A stretch of DNA of 64,000 nucleotides from Streptomyces sp. yr375 (lineage in GTDB: Bacteria; Actinomycetota; Actinomycetes; Streptomycetales; Streptomycetaceae), in contig NZ_FOFF01000029.1 in assembly GCF_900110755.1 (NCBI RefSeq), forward strand, positions 39,393 through 103,392, written 5' to 3'. Below the pieces are notes generated by a model that saw only the letters and a program-made list of their open reading frames with translations, ran no database searches and was not told where the DNA came from. Within the stretch, counting starts at the first letter, position 1. Every line of letters starts with the position of its first letter. Below, one piece after another: positions 23,493 to 32,023 of the stretch. The position numbers and the translations under genes are program-made.

Positions 23493-25379
23493 TCAGAGCG
23501 ATGCCGGCCCGGCGGGCCACCAGTCGGAGAGCAGGGCCGCCAACTGGTCCGGGGTGGCGACCGAGCGGACCGGCACCTCCGGGGGCAGCAGGCGGCGGGC
23601 GAGTCCGCCGAGGGTGCTGCCGGGGCCGAGTTCGGCCAGCCGCAGCGGGCCCCGGGCCACGGCGGCGAGGGTGCGCATCGAGCCCGCCCAGCGCACGGGC
23701 ATGACCAGGTGCCGCAGCATCAGGTCCCGCCAGCGCTCGGGGTCGCTGCGGTGCGCGCGGGCGTCGACGTTGGCGATCACCGGGCAGTGCGCGGGGTGCA
23801 GTTCGACGGCGGCGACCGCGGCGGCGAGGCGGGGGCGGGCCGCCGTCATCAGCGGGGTGTGGAAGGCCCCGCCGACCGGGATGCGGACCACCCGGGCGCC
23901 CGCCGCCTCCGCCTGCTCGGTCAGCGCGGCGACGGCGTCGGCGGTGCCGGAGACCACGACCTGGGCGGGGCCGTTGAGGTTGGCGACCCAGATCCGCGCC
24001 TCGGCGCCGGCCCGCAGCCGGGCGGCGAGCCGCTCGGCGTGGGCGGCGACATCGGGTCCGACCAGCACGGCCATGGTGCCGGGCACCCGGCGGGCCGCCT
24101 CCGCCATCGCCGCGCCGCGTTCGCAAACCAGCCGTCCGGCGTCCTCCAGGGTGAGCACCCCGGCGGCGGTCAGCGCGGCGAACTCGCCCAGGCTGTGCCC
24201 GGCGCACACGGCCGGCCGGACCCCGCCGACGGCCGTGTCGAGCGCGTCGAGGATCACCATCTCCAGGGTGAACGTGGCGAGCTGGGCGTTGTCCGTGCGG
24301 GTCAGTTCGGCGGCGTCGGCGTGCAGCAGCAGCCGGCCGAGGTCACGGTCGCAGGCCTCGGACAGCCGGTCGACCACCTTCCAGTGCGCGGTGTCCCGCC
24401 ACGGCTCCCCCATCCCGGGCCGCTGGGCACCCTGGCCGGGGAAGAGGAGCGCGGTCGCGGGGGCCACCGCCACCGGCATCGGCGTCGGCACGGATAGGGG
24501 GTCAGCCGTGGTCGGCGGCATGGTGGACGGCATCGTAGACATCGGCGCGGACACTCTCGACGACCTTCCAGTCCTTGTCAGTTCAGTCCTTGTCAGTTCA
24601 GTCCTTGTCAGTTCAGTCTTTGTCGGTCCAGTGCTTGTCAGTCCGGGGCGGCGGGACGGGGGGCGGCGGGGTGGTGGGGCCGGGACGTGCGGGACGGGGG
24701 TGCCGAGGGCCTTGGTGAGGAAGTCCGGGAGGGACGCCCGTACCCCCGCGAAGGGTTCGTGGCCGTCGGCATAGCGCTGCCAGGTCACCGGGTGGCCCCA
24801 GGAGCGCAGCAGGTCGCGCAGGCCCTCGCCGCTGCGCTCCGGGACGACCCAGTCCCGCGCCCCGTGCCCGATCCACACCGGGAGCCCGGCGTTGGCGGGG
24901 TGCGGGCGTCCTTCTTCGAGCAGTGCGGGCAGGTCGGGGGGCAGGTAGGGGGCGTACAGGGCGGCGCCCGCCAGGGGCTCGGGGTGGGACAGGGCGAGGG
25001 TGACGGCGACGGTGGCGCCCTGCGAGAAGCCGGCGAGCAGGACCCGGTCCGCGCCGATCCGCCCGGTCTCCTCGGTGAGCAGGGCGGCCAGCGGGCGGCG
25101 TACCGCGTCCAGGCCCTCGGTGTCGATGCGGTCGATCGCCAGCATGCTCTGCGGGAACCAGCAGGTCACCGGGAGTCCGGTGAGGAGGCTGGGCGCGGTG
25201 ACGGGCGCGCGCGGGAAGACCCCGCGCACGCCCGCCTCCGCGAGCCGCAGCCGGCCGGCCACCTCGGCCAGGTCGCCGGGGACCTGGCCGATGCCGTGCA
25301 GCCACACCACGGTGGCGAGATGCTGCCCGGCCGGTTCGATCTCCTCGTGGTCCAGCCGGTCCACGGCCGCGGCGCTCAT
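23493..25379 (-). CDS. Alpha/beta-hydrolase fused to malonyl-CoA:ACP acyltransferase
   Basis: 628 residues in one open frame. Residues 1 to about 230 are a phospholipase/carboxylesterase-type hydrolase (TVVWLHGIGQ, nucleophile in GFSQGATVAV, acid in HGARDWVVPE, His in YADGHEPFAG). After a linker of KTELTRTELTRT repeats comes a FabD-like malonyltransferase: LLFPGQGAQRPGMG, nucleophile GHSLGEFAAL, GGAFHTPLM with the catalytic His. The malonyltransferase could instead begin at ATG 24542. ATG 25379 overlaps the KS stop. The hydrolase may act as a chain-release thioesterase for the reducing type II PKS and the transferase as extender loader. Whether the two are made as one protein is uncertain, because the linker is a tandem DNA repeat. 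Confidence 0.8.
   Translation of the reverse strand: MSAAAVDRLDHEEIEPAGQHLATVVWLHGIGQVPGDLAEVAGRLRLAEAGVRGVFPRAPVTAPSLLTGLPVTCWFPQSMLAIDRIDTEGLDAVRRPLAALLTEETGRIGADRVLLAGFSQGATVAVTLALSHPEPLAGAALYAPYLPPDLPALLEEGRPHPANAGLPVWIGHGARDWVVPERSGEGLRDLLRSWGHPVTWQRYADGHEPFAGVRASLPDFLTKALGTPVPHVPAPPPRRPPSRRPGLTSTGPTKTELTRTELTRTELTRTGRSSRVSAPMSTMPSTMPPTTADPLSVPTPMPVAVAPATALLFPGQGAQRPGMGEPWRDTAHWKVVDRLSEACDRDLGRLLLHADAAELTRTDNAQLATFTLEMVILDALDTAVGGVRPAVCAGHSLGEFAALTAAGVLTLEDAGRLVCERGAAMAEAARRVPGTMAVLVGPDVAAHAERLAARLRAGAEARIWVANLNGPAQVVVSGTADAVAALTEQAEAAGARVVRIPVGGAFHTPLMTAARPRLAAAVAAVELHPAHCPVIANVDARAHRSDPERWRDLMLRHLVMPVRWAGSMRTLAAVARGPLRLAELGPGSTLGGLARRLLPPEVPVRSVATPDQLAALLSDWWPAGPASL
24567..24645. repeat. 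15-bp tandem repeat joining hydrolase and malonyltransferase frames
   Basis: Near-perfect copies of a 15-bp unit (TCAGTTCAGTCCTTG on the plus strand; three exact and about two degenerate) encode the TRTEL linker. The same repeats contain TGA in other frames, so only this frame stays open. The repeat lies where two normally separate genes would meet. Confidence 0.88.
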
Positions 25380-26761
25380 GCCGGCTGGGGCTCGTGCGAC
25401 GGCGCCTGCTCGGGTGCCGGGCGGGGCGTCGCGGGTCGGCGGAACAGCATCGACGCGTACTGGCCGCCGAAGCCGAAGGAGTTCTTCAGCACCGCGGCGA
25501 CCGGGCGCCGTACCGGGGTGAGCGAGGTCTTGACCCCGCACGCCGGGTCGGGTTCCGTGCAGGTCACCACGGGCGGTACGACGCCCCGGCACAGGGTGAG
25601 CGCGGCGACCGCGGTCTCCACCACGCCGGAGGCGGCCGAGCCGTGCCCGGTGAGCGACTTGACGGCGCAGGTGTCGATCTCGGCCATGCGCTCGCCGAAC
25701 ACCTGGTGCAGGGCGCGGGCCTCGGTGACGTCGTTGAGGCGGGTGGAGGTGTCGTGCGCGTTGACCGAGTCGACGTCCTCGGGCTGCGCCCCGGCCTCGG
25801 CGAGGGCGGTGCGCATGACCCGTTCGATCATCTCGACCCGGGGCGCGGTCATGTGGGCGGTGTCCACGGCCAGCCGCCAGCCGCCGATCACGGCGTGCGG
25901 ACGGGTCATGCCGCGCCGGGCGGCGTGCGCGGCGGTCTCCAGGACGAGGGCGCCCGCCGACTCGTTGATGACCATGCCGGTACGGCGCTTGTCGAACGGC
26001 ATGGACGCCTGCCCCGGCTCGCCCTGCCAGCGGGACAGCGCCATCAACTGCCCGTACTGGGACAGCGCGTAGGGGGTGTTGCGGGACACGGCGGCCGAGA
26101 CGACCGCGTACTCGGCGCGGCCCGAGCGGAGCAGCCGGGCCGCCTCGGCGATGGCGCGCAGGCCGCCGGAGCAGGTGGCCTCCAGCCGGACCGGGAGGAC
26201 GGCGGTGCCGAGGCGTTCGGCGATCTCGCGGGGGAAGGCGGACAGGTCCTGGGTCTCCAGGGAGAGGCGCCGGCCGCGCAGGCGTTCCAGAATGCCGACG
26301 GGGTCGTTGCCGACGGCGTCGTAGCGGTCGGCGAGGTCCGCCATGTGGGTGACGTAGTCCTGGGGGAAGGAGCCGGTGGGGCCGGGCCAGACCCGGGCGT
26401 AGACCAGGGCGGCCGGGCCGTCGGCGGGCGGGCGGCCCGCGAAGTCGGCGTCGGTGAGGGCCTGTTCGACGCAGGCGTGCATCAGGGAGTCGCCCCAGGA
26501 CCGGTCGAGGGCGCCGTGCCCGGCCCGGACGGTGTCCTTGACGTCGTCCGGGTTGAGTCCGGCGGTCCAGCCGCAGGGCAGGCCCCGGGTGTCCATCCGT
26601 TCCTCCAGGACGATCCCGGAGCGGCCCTCCAGGTTGGCCGCCCAGAACGTCTCGACGTCGCCGCCGATGGGGGTGACCACGCCCAGGCCGGTGATGACGA
26701 TGTCGTCCGGGCGGTCCAGGGGATCGTCGGTACCGGGGTTCTCGTGACTCGGGAAACTCAT
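25376..26761 (-). CDS. Ketosynthase (KS-alpha) of a type II polyketide synthase
   Basis: 461 residues. The catalytic triad is complete: Cys197 in RLEATCSGGLRAI, His336 in NAHDTST and His373 in SLTGHGSAASG. DIVITGLGVVTPIGGDVETFW is the usual KS start. The sequence is of the FabF/type II kind rather than the aromatic actinorhodin type. ATG 26761 overlaps the end of the chain-length-factor fragment. Its proper heterodimer partner is truncated (next entry), so function is doubtful unless another partner exists. Confidence 0.88.
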   Translation of the reverse strand: MSFPSHENPGTDDPLDRPDDIVITGLGVVTPIGGDVETFWAANLEGRSGIVLEERMDTRGLPCGWTAGLNPDDVKDTVRAGHGALDRSWGDSLMHACVEQALTDADFAGRPPADGPAALVYARVWPGPTGSFPQDYVTHMADLADRYDAVGNDPVGILERLRGRRLSLETQDLSAFPREIAERLGTAVLPVRLEATCSGGLRAIAEAARLLRSGRAEYAVVSAAVSRNTPYALSQYGQLMALSRWQGEPGQASMPFDKRRTGMVINESAGALVLETAAHAARRGMTRPHAVIGGWRLAVDTAHMTAPRVEMIERVMRTALAEAGAQPEDVDSVNAHDTSTRLNDVTEARALHQVFGERMAEIDTCAVKSLTGHGSAASGVVETAVAALTLCRGVVPPVVTCTEPDPACGVKTSLTPVRRPVAAVLKNSFGFGGQYASMLFRRPATPRPAPEQAPSHEPQPA

Positions 26762-27400
26762 GCGGGTGCCTCTCCCTCTGCTTCTGCGGTGCCGGTCACC
26801 GTCGCGATCAGCGCCGCGCCCGCCGCCGCCGCGCCGCGCCCCTGGTTGAAGGCGGTGAGCAGGACGGTCGTACCGTCCGCGAGCGGGCGGGGTCCGCCGA
26901 GGACCGGGTCGAGCGCGCCCAGTGCCGGGTCGGGGCGGTCGAGCAGGCCGACCGGGGGGAGTTCGCGGCGGACCAGGCTCTCCACCGCGAGGGCGGTGTC
27001 GAGGAGCGCCGCGCACTCGAAGGCGTTGCCGATGGTGCCCTTGGAGCCGGTGACCGGCAGGACGCCGGCCCGGGTGGTGACCGTGTGGGCCTCGACGGCG
27101 TCCAGGGTGCGCGAGCCCGCGCCGTGCGCCCACCAGACGTCGGGCGGCGGGGCGGCGGCGAGGACCGCGTCGACCGCGTACCGGGACGCGCTCTGCGGGT
27201 CGCGGGCGGCCAGCACCTCGCAGCCGAGGAACCGGGCGAGCGGTACGCCCCGGGCCCGGTCGGCGCGTTCCAGCAGCACGGCGGCGGCGCCCTGGCCGGG
27301 GAGGGTGCCGGCGCGGTCGGTGGCGAAGGGTCCGGCACCGGTGGTCGCGCGGGTGCCGAACGCCTCGTAACTGTCGAAGGCGGCCAGTGAGTTCCACCAG
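26758..27400 (-). pseudogene. Chain-length factor (KS-beta), C-terminal half only
   Basis: About 210 residues in frame with a stop at 26758: FDSYEAFGTRATTGAGPFATDR, LPGQGAAAVLLERADRARG, VTGSKGTIGNAFECAALLDT and LLTAFNQGRGAAAAG. These are the C-terminal half of a KS-like protein. The first 200 or so residues, including the position of the active-site Cys, are absent. Upstream of about 27400 the DNA switches to the start of a FabG gene in a different frame, so there is no start codon of its own. A deletion between the two genes explains this. A sequencing or assembly error is the alternative. Confidence 0.75.
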
Positions 27401-27652
27401 GTCCACCACGTCGGCCTCGACGCCGACGTCGGCCTGGTGCAGGGCCGCCCGGCCGCCGGACTCCTCGATCTCCTTGACGACCCGGAGTCCGGCGTCCCGC
27501 GCGCTGCGGCACACCAGGTGCACGGTGAGGCCGTCGGCGGCGAGGCGGTGGGCGATGGCCGCGCCGATCCCGCGCGAGCCGCCGGTGACCAGCGCGACCC
27601 GGGGGGGGGTCGTGGGCGTCGCGGCGGCCCCGGTCGCTGTCGCCTCAGGCAT
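27395..27652 (-). pseudogene. 3-oxoacyl-ACP reductase (FabG/SDR), N-terminal fragment
   Basis: Begins at ATG 27652, which overlaps the ACP stop, with RVALVTGGSRGIGAAIAHRL (the SDR TGxxxGxG motif) and continues for about 85 residues to HQADVGVEADVVDLVEL. The NNAG, catalytic Ser and YxxxK motifs of a 240-residue FabG are missing. The DNA then enters the chain-length-factor coding sequence in another frame. The gene cannot make an active reductase as read. Confidence 0.75.
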
Positions 27653-27914
27653 GGCTGCCGGCCGCGCCGGCGGCGGCGATGGAGGCGACGCTGCGGTGGT
27701 GGTCGTCGGCCTCGGCGTTCCAACTGTCGAGGTCGAACTCGGCGCCGAACTGGCGGTTGATGCGCCGGGAGAGCTGGAGCAGGTCGAGGGAGTCGAGGCC
27801 CAGGTCCTCGACGACGGACTGGTCGGCGGTGACGGACTGGTCGGCGATCCCCGGCTTGACCTCCTTGATCAGGCCGATGATCTCGTCGAGGGTGGCGTGG
27901 GAAGCGGTCGTCAT
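27645..27914 (-). CDS. Acyl carrier protein of the type II PKS
   Basis: 89 residues from the ATG at 27914 (MTTASHATLDEI). The phosphopantetheine site is LGLDSLDLLQL. The gene is first in the ACP-FabG'-CLF'-KS-hydrolase/malonyltransferase operon. An in-frame upstream extension exists but has no ribosome-binding site and does not resemble an ACP. Confidence 0.88.
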   Translation of the reverse strand: MTTASHATLDEIIGLIKEVKPGIADQSVTADQSVVEDLGLDSLDLLQLSRRINRQFGAEFDLDSWNAEADDHHRSVASIAAAGAAGSHA

Positions 27915-28399
27915 CGAAGGACTCCTTCGTGGAGGGGCGCGGCCCGCCTCGATGAGGGGGCGCTGTCGACCCGGCCCGAGCGGCCGGCTCATCCATGCCA
28001 ACAGAGCGTGGAATGCGGCGGCAAGACGCGTCGGATGCCGGGCGCCGGACACCTTCCGGGGCGTCCGAGTCAGCTACCGGAAAAAGAAACTGGTCGATCG
28101 ACGGAATTGGTTTCTCCACTTCCCGGACGGATTGAAACAAGGGGTCGCCGGGCGCGGCCACAAGAAGACGGGAGAGGACGCGAGAGGACGGCAAGAAGAC
28201 GCAAGAGGGTTTGCCGGTAAAGCTGAGTAAAGTCTTCTTGACCCCTCAACGGACCCCTCCATAAGGTTGTCCGGGATAGTCGATTTCGGTACGTAAGTGA
28301 TCCTTTAGTGATCCGTAGACAATCCGAGCGATGCATGCGCGATCCGTCCGCGCCGTGAATGCCGCACGTCCAAGGGTCTTGCCGTCCAGAGGAGCAGTG
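27915..28399. promoter_or_regulatory. Divergent gap between PKS operon and XRE-like gene
   Basis: About 485 bp, with the ACP operon leaving to the left and a regulator gene to the right, so promoters in both directions are expected. The centre (28070-28140) is less GC-rich than its surroundings. No certain operator or -35/-10 pair is visible. Confidence 0.4.
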
Positions 28400-29011
28400 G
28401 TGGTTCGCTTGCGAGAACCCGTGCCGTCGTCCGCGCGGTACGAGGAACTGGCGCAGTGGCTGCGCGCGCTGAGGCAGCGTGCGGGGCTGACGTACCGGCA
28501 GATGTCGGAGCTGACGGAGCGGCCACGGGTCGCCGGGCCGGCCTGTTCGGCGGTCACCCTGTGCCGCGCCGACAGCGGGACGGCCCTGCCACGCCAGCAG
28601 GTGGTGGAGACGTATGCGCAGGTCTGCGGCGCGACCCGGCGCGAGGCGCGGCTGCGCTGGGAACGAGCGGCGGTGGGCGCCGAGTCCACGGCGGGCGGTC
28701 CGCAGCCCCCGGTGGCCCCCCGGGCGGGGCGCCGCCTGGAACTCGTCTACCACCCGGCCCACCTGCTGGAGGCGATGCACCGGGTGCGGCTGGCGGCGGG
28801 GCAGCCGTCGCTGCGCGAAATGCAGAGACGGGCGCGTGAACTGGGCGCCGGCCCGTTGCCGCGCAGCACGGTCGCGGACGTACTGGCCGGTCTGCGGATG
28901 CCGTCGGAGGAACTGCTCGTCGCCTACGTACGGGCCTGCGGACAGCACGACCCGCACGTCGTCCAGTGGCGGCGGGCCTGGGCACGGGCGGTGAACGCGG
29001 AACCGGGTTGA
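28400..29011 (+). CDS. XRE-like helix-turn-helix regulatory protein
   Basis: About 203 residues from the GTG at 28400, 5 bases after AGAGGAG; an ATG at 28331 and a GTG at 28397 are alternatives. Two similar DNA-binding-like units are present. The first is ELAQWLRALRQRAGLTYRQM followed by TLCRADSGTALPRQQVVETY; the second is RLAAGQPSLREMQRRARELG followed by PRSTVADVLAGLRMPSEELL. Such duplicated XRE-type proteins are frequent in Streptomyces accessory DNA. The target is unknown; it may control the adjacent PKS operon. Confidence 0.7.
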   Translation: MVRLREPVPSSARYEELAQWLRALRQRAGLTYRQMSELTERPRVAGPACSAVTLCRADSGTALPRQQVVETYAQVCGATRREARLRWERAAVGAESTAGGPQPPVAPRAGRRLELVYHPAHLLEAMHRVRLAAGQPSLREMQRRARELGAGPLPRSTVADVLAGLRMPSEELLVAYVRACGQHDPHVVQWRRAWARAVNAEPG

Positions 29012-29241
29012 CGGACCTGGTCAACGAACCGGGTTGACAAGCGGAGCGCGCCGGCCCCCCAGGGAACGGGAAATTCCACATTAACGCCCGCCGTTTTCAA
29101 CACATCGACCGGCGAATCAATCAGCGGATCGGCGGCGACACAGCATGTTTATCGCGTCGAAATAACCGCAGAGGAAACCGGCCGATTCCGTAAACCGGCC
29201 ATGACACTTACCGCCCCCCGGAATTAACGGGCGTCGGGTGA

Positions 29242-30570
29242 TCACCATGCGGGTCGGTCCGGCGCGACCGTCGAGGCGGCGACCGACCAGCCGAGCGGGG
29301 GCAGGACGGCCGTACCGCTGCCCGGCTCGATGACGGTGTCTCCGGCCGCGTGCGCCCAGGGCGCGGCCGGGACGCCCGCCGTGACCGGCGCGGTGCCGAA
29401 GTTGAGGGCGACGGCGACGGCGGAGCCGCCCGCCGGGTCGACGGCGGTGTAGGAGAGCGCCGCGTTGCCCAGCGTGTGGACCTGCGTGTGGGCGCGCACC
29501 AGCCAGGGGTGCCGGCGGCGCAGCCCGATCAGCGCCTGGTGCAGCCGCTGGACGTCGAGTCCCGCCTCCCCCAGCCCGGCCGGATCCGTGGGGAAGGCGG
29601 GCCGGATCGCGTCGTCGCCGCCCACCCGGTCCTCCTTGACGGCGCGCATCGCCCGCTCGTCCCCCGCGTACACCGACGGGACACCGCCGAGGGTGAACAG
29701 CAGCGTGAGCGCGTGCGCGAGGTGGCGTCGTTCGCGCAGCCGGCTGGCGACGCGGGTGACGTCGTGGTTGCCGACGAAGGTCTGGGGGGCGAAGACGTCG
29801 AGGAAGGCGTTGTGGCGCTTGAGGGCCCAGGCCAGTTCGTGCGGGTTGGTGTCGTTGAGGGAGCTCCAGACCGCCTTCCACAGTTCGTACTGGGTGACGG
29901 TGTCGAGGCCGCCCTCGGTGACGTACGCGCTGTAGTCGCCGTGGATGACCTCGCCGCTGAACCAGGCACCGGGATGGCTGCGCCGGACCCGGTCGGTGAC
30001 GGCGCGCCAGAAGGGGCGCGGCACGGCGTACGCGGCGTCGAGCCGCCAGCCGGCGATCCCCCGGTCCAGCCAGTACTCCATGACGGAGGCGACGTGGTCG
30101 GCGACAGCCGGGGCCGCGTGGTTGAGGGCGACCAGGTGACGGTGGCCCTCGAACACCTTGTGGTCGTCCCCCTCCGGGACGAACCAGTCGGCGTACGGGG
30201 ACCGGGCGCCGTGGGCCGTGACATCGGCGAACGGCCCGAAGGACCGGCCGACGTGGTTGAACACACCGTCCAGCAGGACCCGTACGCCGCGCTCGCCGGC
30301 CCGCTCGACCAGCCTGGTCAGATCGTCCTCGGTGCCGAGGCGGGGGTCGATCCGGAAGTGGTCCACGGTGTCGTACCCGTGGGTCTCGGCGGCGAACACC
30401 GGGCCCAGCGCGAGCCCGTTGCAGCCGAGGGACACCAGGTGGTCCAGCCAGCCGGTGAGTACCGGGAGCCGGTGAACCGGGGCGGAGCCGGCGGGCAGGG
30501 CGGCGCGCTCGGCGTCGAGGAAGCCCAGGGGATAGACCTGCCACCAGATGGCGTGATCGGACCAGGACAC
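29242..30570 (-). CDS. Glycoside hydrolase family 13 alpha-amylase-like enzyme
   Basis: 442 residues. The GH13 conserved regions appear in order: VRVLLDGVFNHVG (region I), GWRLDAAYAVP with the nucleophile Asp (region II), SGEVIHGDYS with the acid/base Glu (region III) and FVGNHDVTRV (region IV). There is no signal peptide, so it is cytosolic, consistent with a maltodextrin- or glycogen-processing role. The GTG start at 30570 has an AAGGGG site and lies 13 bp after the MarR gene, with which it forms an operon. Confidence 0.88.
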   Translation of the reverse strand: MSWSDHAIWWQVYPLGFLDAERAALPAGSAPVHRLPVLTGWLDHLVSLGCNGLALGPVFAAETHGYDTVDHFRIDPRLGTEDDLTRLVERAGERGVRVLLDGVFNHVGRSFGPFADVTAHGARSPYADWFVPEGDDHKVFEGHRHLVALNHAAPAVADHVASVMEYWLDRGIAGWRLDAAYAVPRPFWRAVTDRVRRSHPGAWFSGEVIHGDYSAYVTEGGLDTVTQYELWKAVWSSLNDTNPHELAWALKRHNAFLDVFAPQTFVGNHDVTRVASRLRERRHLAHALTLLFTLGGVPSVYAGDERAMRAVKEDRVGGDDAIRPAFPTDPAGLGEAGLDVQRLHQALIGLRRRHPWLVRAHTQVHTLGNAALSYTAVDPAGGSAVAVALNFGTAPVTAGVPAAPWAHAAGDTVIEPGSGTAVLPPLGWSVAASTVAPDRPAW

Positions 30571-30583
30571 GGGTGCCCCTTCG

Positions 30584-31072
30584 TCAGTGGGAGGGCGAGG
30601 GTACGTGTGTGGGCGCGGATGCGGGCAGTTCGGCCGGGGAGTCGGCGAGCCGCCGGAGGAGGCGGGCGGCGAGCAGCAGCACCTGGCGTTCGGTCTCGGT
30701 GAGGTCGGCGAGGGCCACGTCGAGCCAGGCGTCGCGCCGCGCCATGTCCTCGGCGAGGGCGTCCCGGCCGGTCTCGGTCAGCTCCAACACCCGCTGCCGG
30801 CCGTCGTGTTCGTCCCGGGCGCGGCTGATCAGCCCGTCCCGTTCCAGTTCGGCGAAGACCCGGGTGAGGGACTGCGGCTGCTGGTGATCGGCCGCCGCCA
30901 GGGCCCCGGCGGACATCGGCCCGTTGCGCCGCAGATGCGCGAGGACGCTGCTCTTGTTGAGGCTCAGCCCCTCCGCCGGCCGCTCGGCGCTGAGCCGACG
31001 CGCGAGCCGCACGACCCCCTGCCGGATCTCGGCGGACTCCTGCCCACCGACCGCTCCAAGCGTGCCACCCAC
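30584..31072 (-). CDS. MarR-family transcriptional regulator
   Basis: About 162 residues if the GTG at 31072 is used. The winged helix is LNKSSVLAHLRRNGPMSAGA followed by ALAAADHQQPQSLTRVFAEL, with the wing RARDEHDGRQRVLELTETGR. The frame is open to 31144, but that longer version would place the palindromic operator inside the coding sequence, so an internal GTG start is preferred. It probably represses itself and the downstream amylase-like gene. Confidence 0.82.
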   Translation of the reverse strand: MGGTLGAVGGQESAEIRQGVVRLARRLSAERPAEGLSLNKSSVLAHLRRNGPMSAGALAAADHQQPQSLTRVFAELERDGLISRARDEHDGRQRVLELTETGRDALAEDMARRDAWLDVALADLTETERQVLLLAARLLRRLADSPAELPASAPTHVPSPSH

Positions 31073-31105
31073 ATCGATGCGCCCTGGCCTCTGCAACGTC
31101 ACATG

Positions 31106-31123
31106 AGTAAGATACCACTTACT
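31106..31123. promoter_or_regulatory. Palindromic operator, probably for the MarR regulator
   Basis: A perfect inverted repeat with 6-bp arms, AGTAAG-6 bp-CTTACT, about 35 bp upstream of the preferred MarR start. Its size (18 bp) and position suit MarR autoregulation. The surrounding bases are AT-rich compared with the window. Confidence 0.68.
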
Positions 31124-31289
31124 AAGTAGGGGCGACCGACCCACGCCAGAGCCCCGCCAAAACCCCTACAGAGCCCCCATCGAAGCCATCCTGAGGCCAG
31201 AGAAGTGACACCGAAGCGACGATGATGTTACGCGATGCTTAGTTTCTGGACGCTGCTGCGCCAAAGTCTCCGCCAGGCCCTCCACCACG

Positions 31290-32011
31290 CGCTGCACTTC
31301 GACCCTGCTGTACGACTGGTTCGGCCAGGACGCCGGCAGCCTGCTGCACACCCGGCTGGCCGGGATCGCGGTCGGCGCGGTGCTGGGGATCGCCGCCTCC
31401 TGGCTCGTCCTGCCCATCCCCACCTCCGGGACGGTACGGTCCCGCACCGCGGCGGCACTGGCCGCCCTCGGCGAGGCCCTGTCGGCCGACCCGCACGACA
31501 CCCGGGCGGTACGGGTGGCCCGGGCCCGCTTCCTGTTCCGGCTGGACCAACTCACCCTGGCGGCAGCCCCGTTGCGCGTGGCGCAGTCGCTCCCGGTGCC
31601 GTCGGCGCTGGCCGCGCGATGGCGGAAGGGCGGCCTGGCGATCCTGGCGGCACCGGCCGCCCTGGGACGCTGCGCCGCCCCCTGACCGCCTACACCACAG
31701 CGGTCACGGCGGCCCCGGACACGGTCACCGCCGATCCCGACCTGTCGCGTCGACTCCGCGAGATCACGGCACACGGGGTGGCGATCCGCCGCGCAATCGG
31801 CCGCCGCCCACCCCCGACGCCGACCGACCGAGAGCCCCCGACGGACGGCGAAGCCCAGGCCGCCACCACCCCGCGATCGCCCGAAGCGACCACCGCCCGC
31901 GCCGCCCTGGACGCGATCAGCCTCCAACTCGACACCCTCACCGAGCTGTTCGGCCACCCCCCGACCGAACGCGGCGGAGCGCGGGCCCCGGCGACCCAAG
32001 CCGCACCCTGA
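31290..32011 (+). pseudogene. FUSC-family (aromatic acid exporter-like) membrane protein remnant
   Basis: A reading frame containing LLYDWFGQDAGSLLHTRLAG, IAVGAVLGIAASWLVLP and RTAAALAALGEAL resembles the C-terminal membrane half and cytosolic tail of FUSC-like transporters. It has no start codon or N-terminal half, and the frame ends at a TGA near 31684. Coding then continues in the next frame (TAYTTAVTAAPDTVTADPDL to a stop at 32011). A truncation plus a frameshift marks a decayed gene. Confidence 0.6.
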
Positions 32012-32023
32012 GGACTGTCCTCC

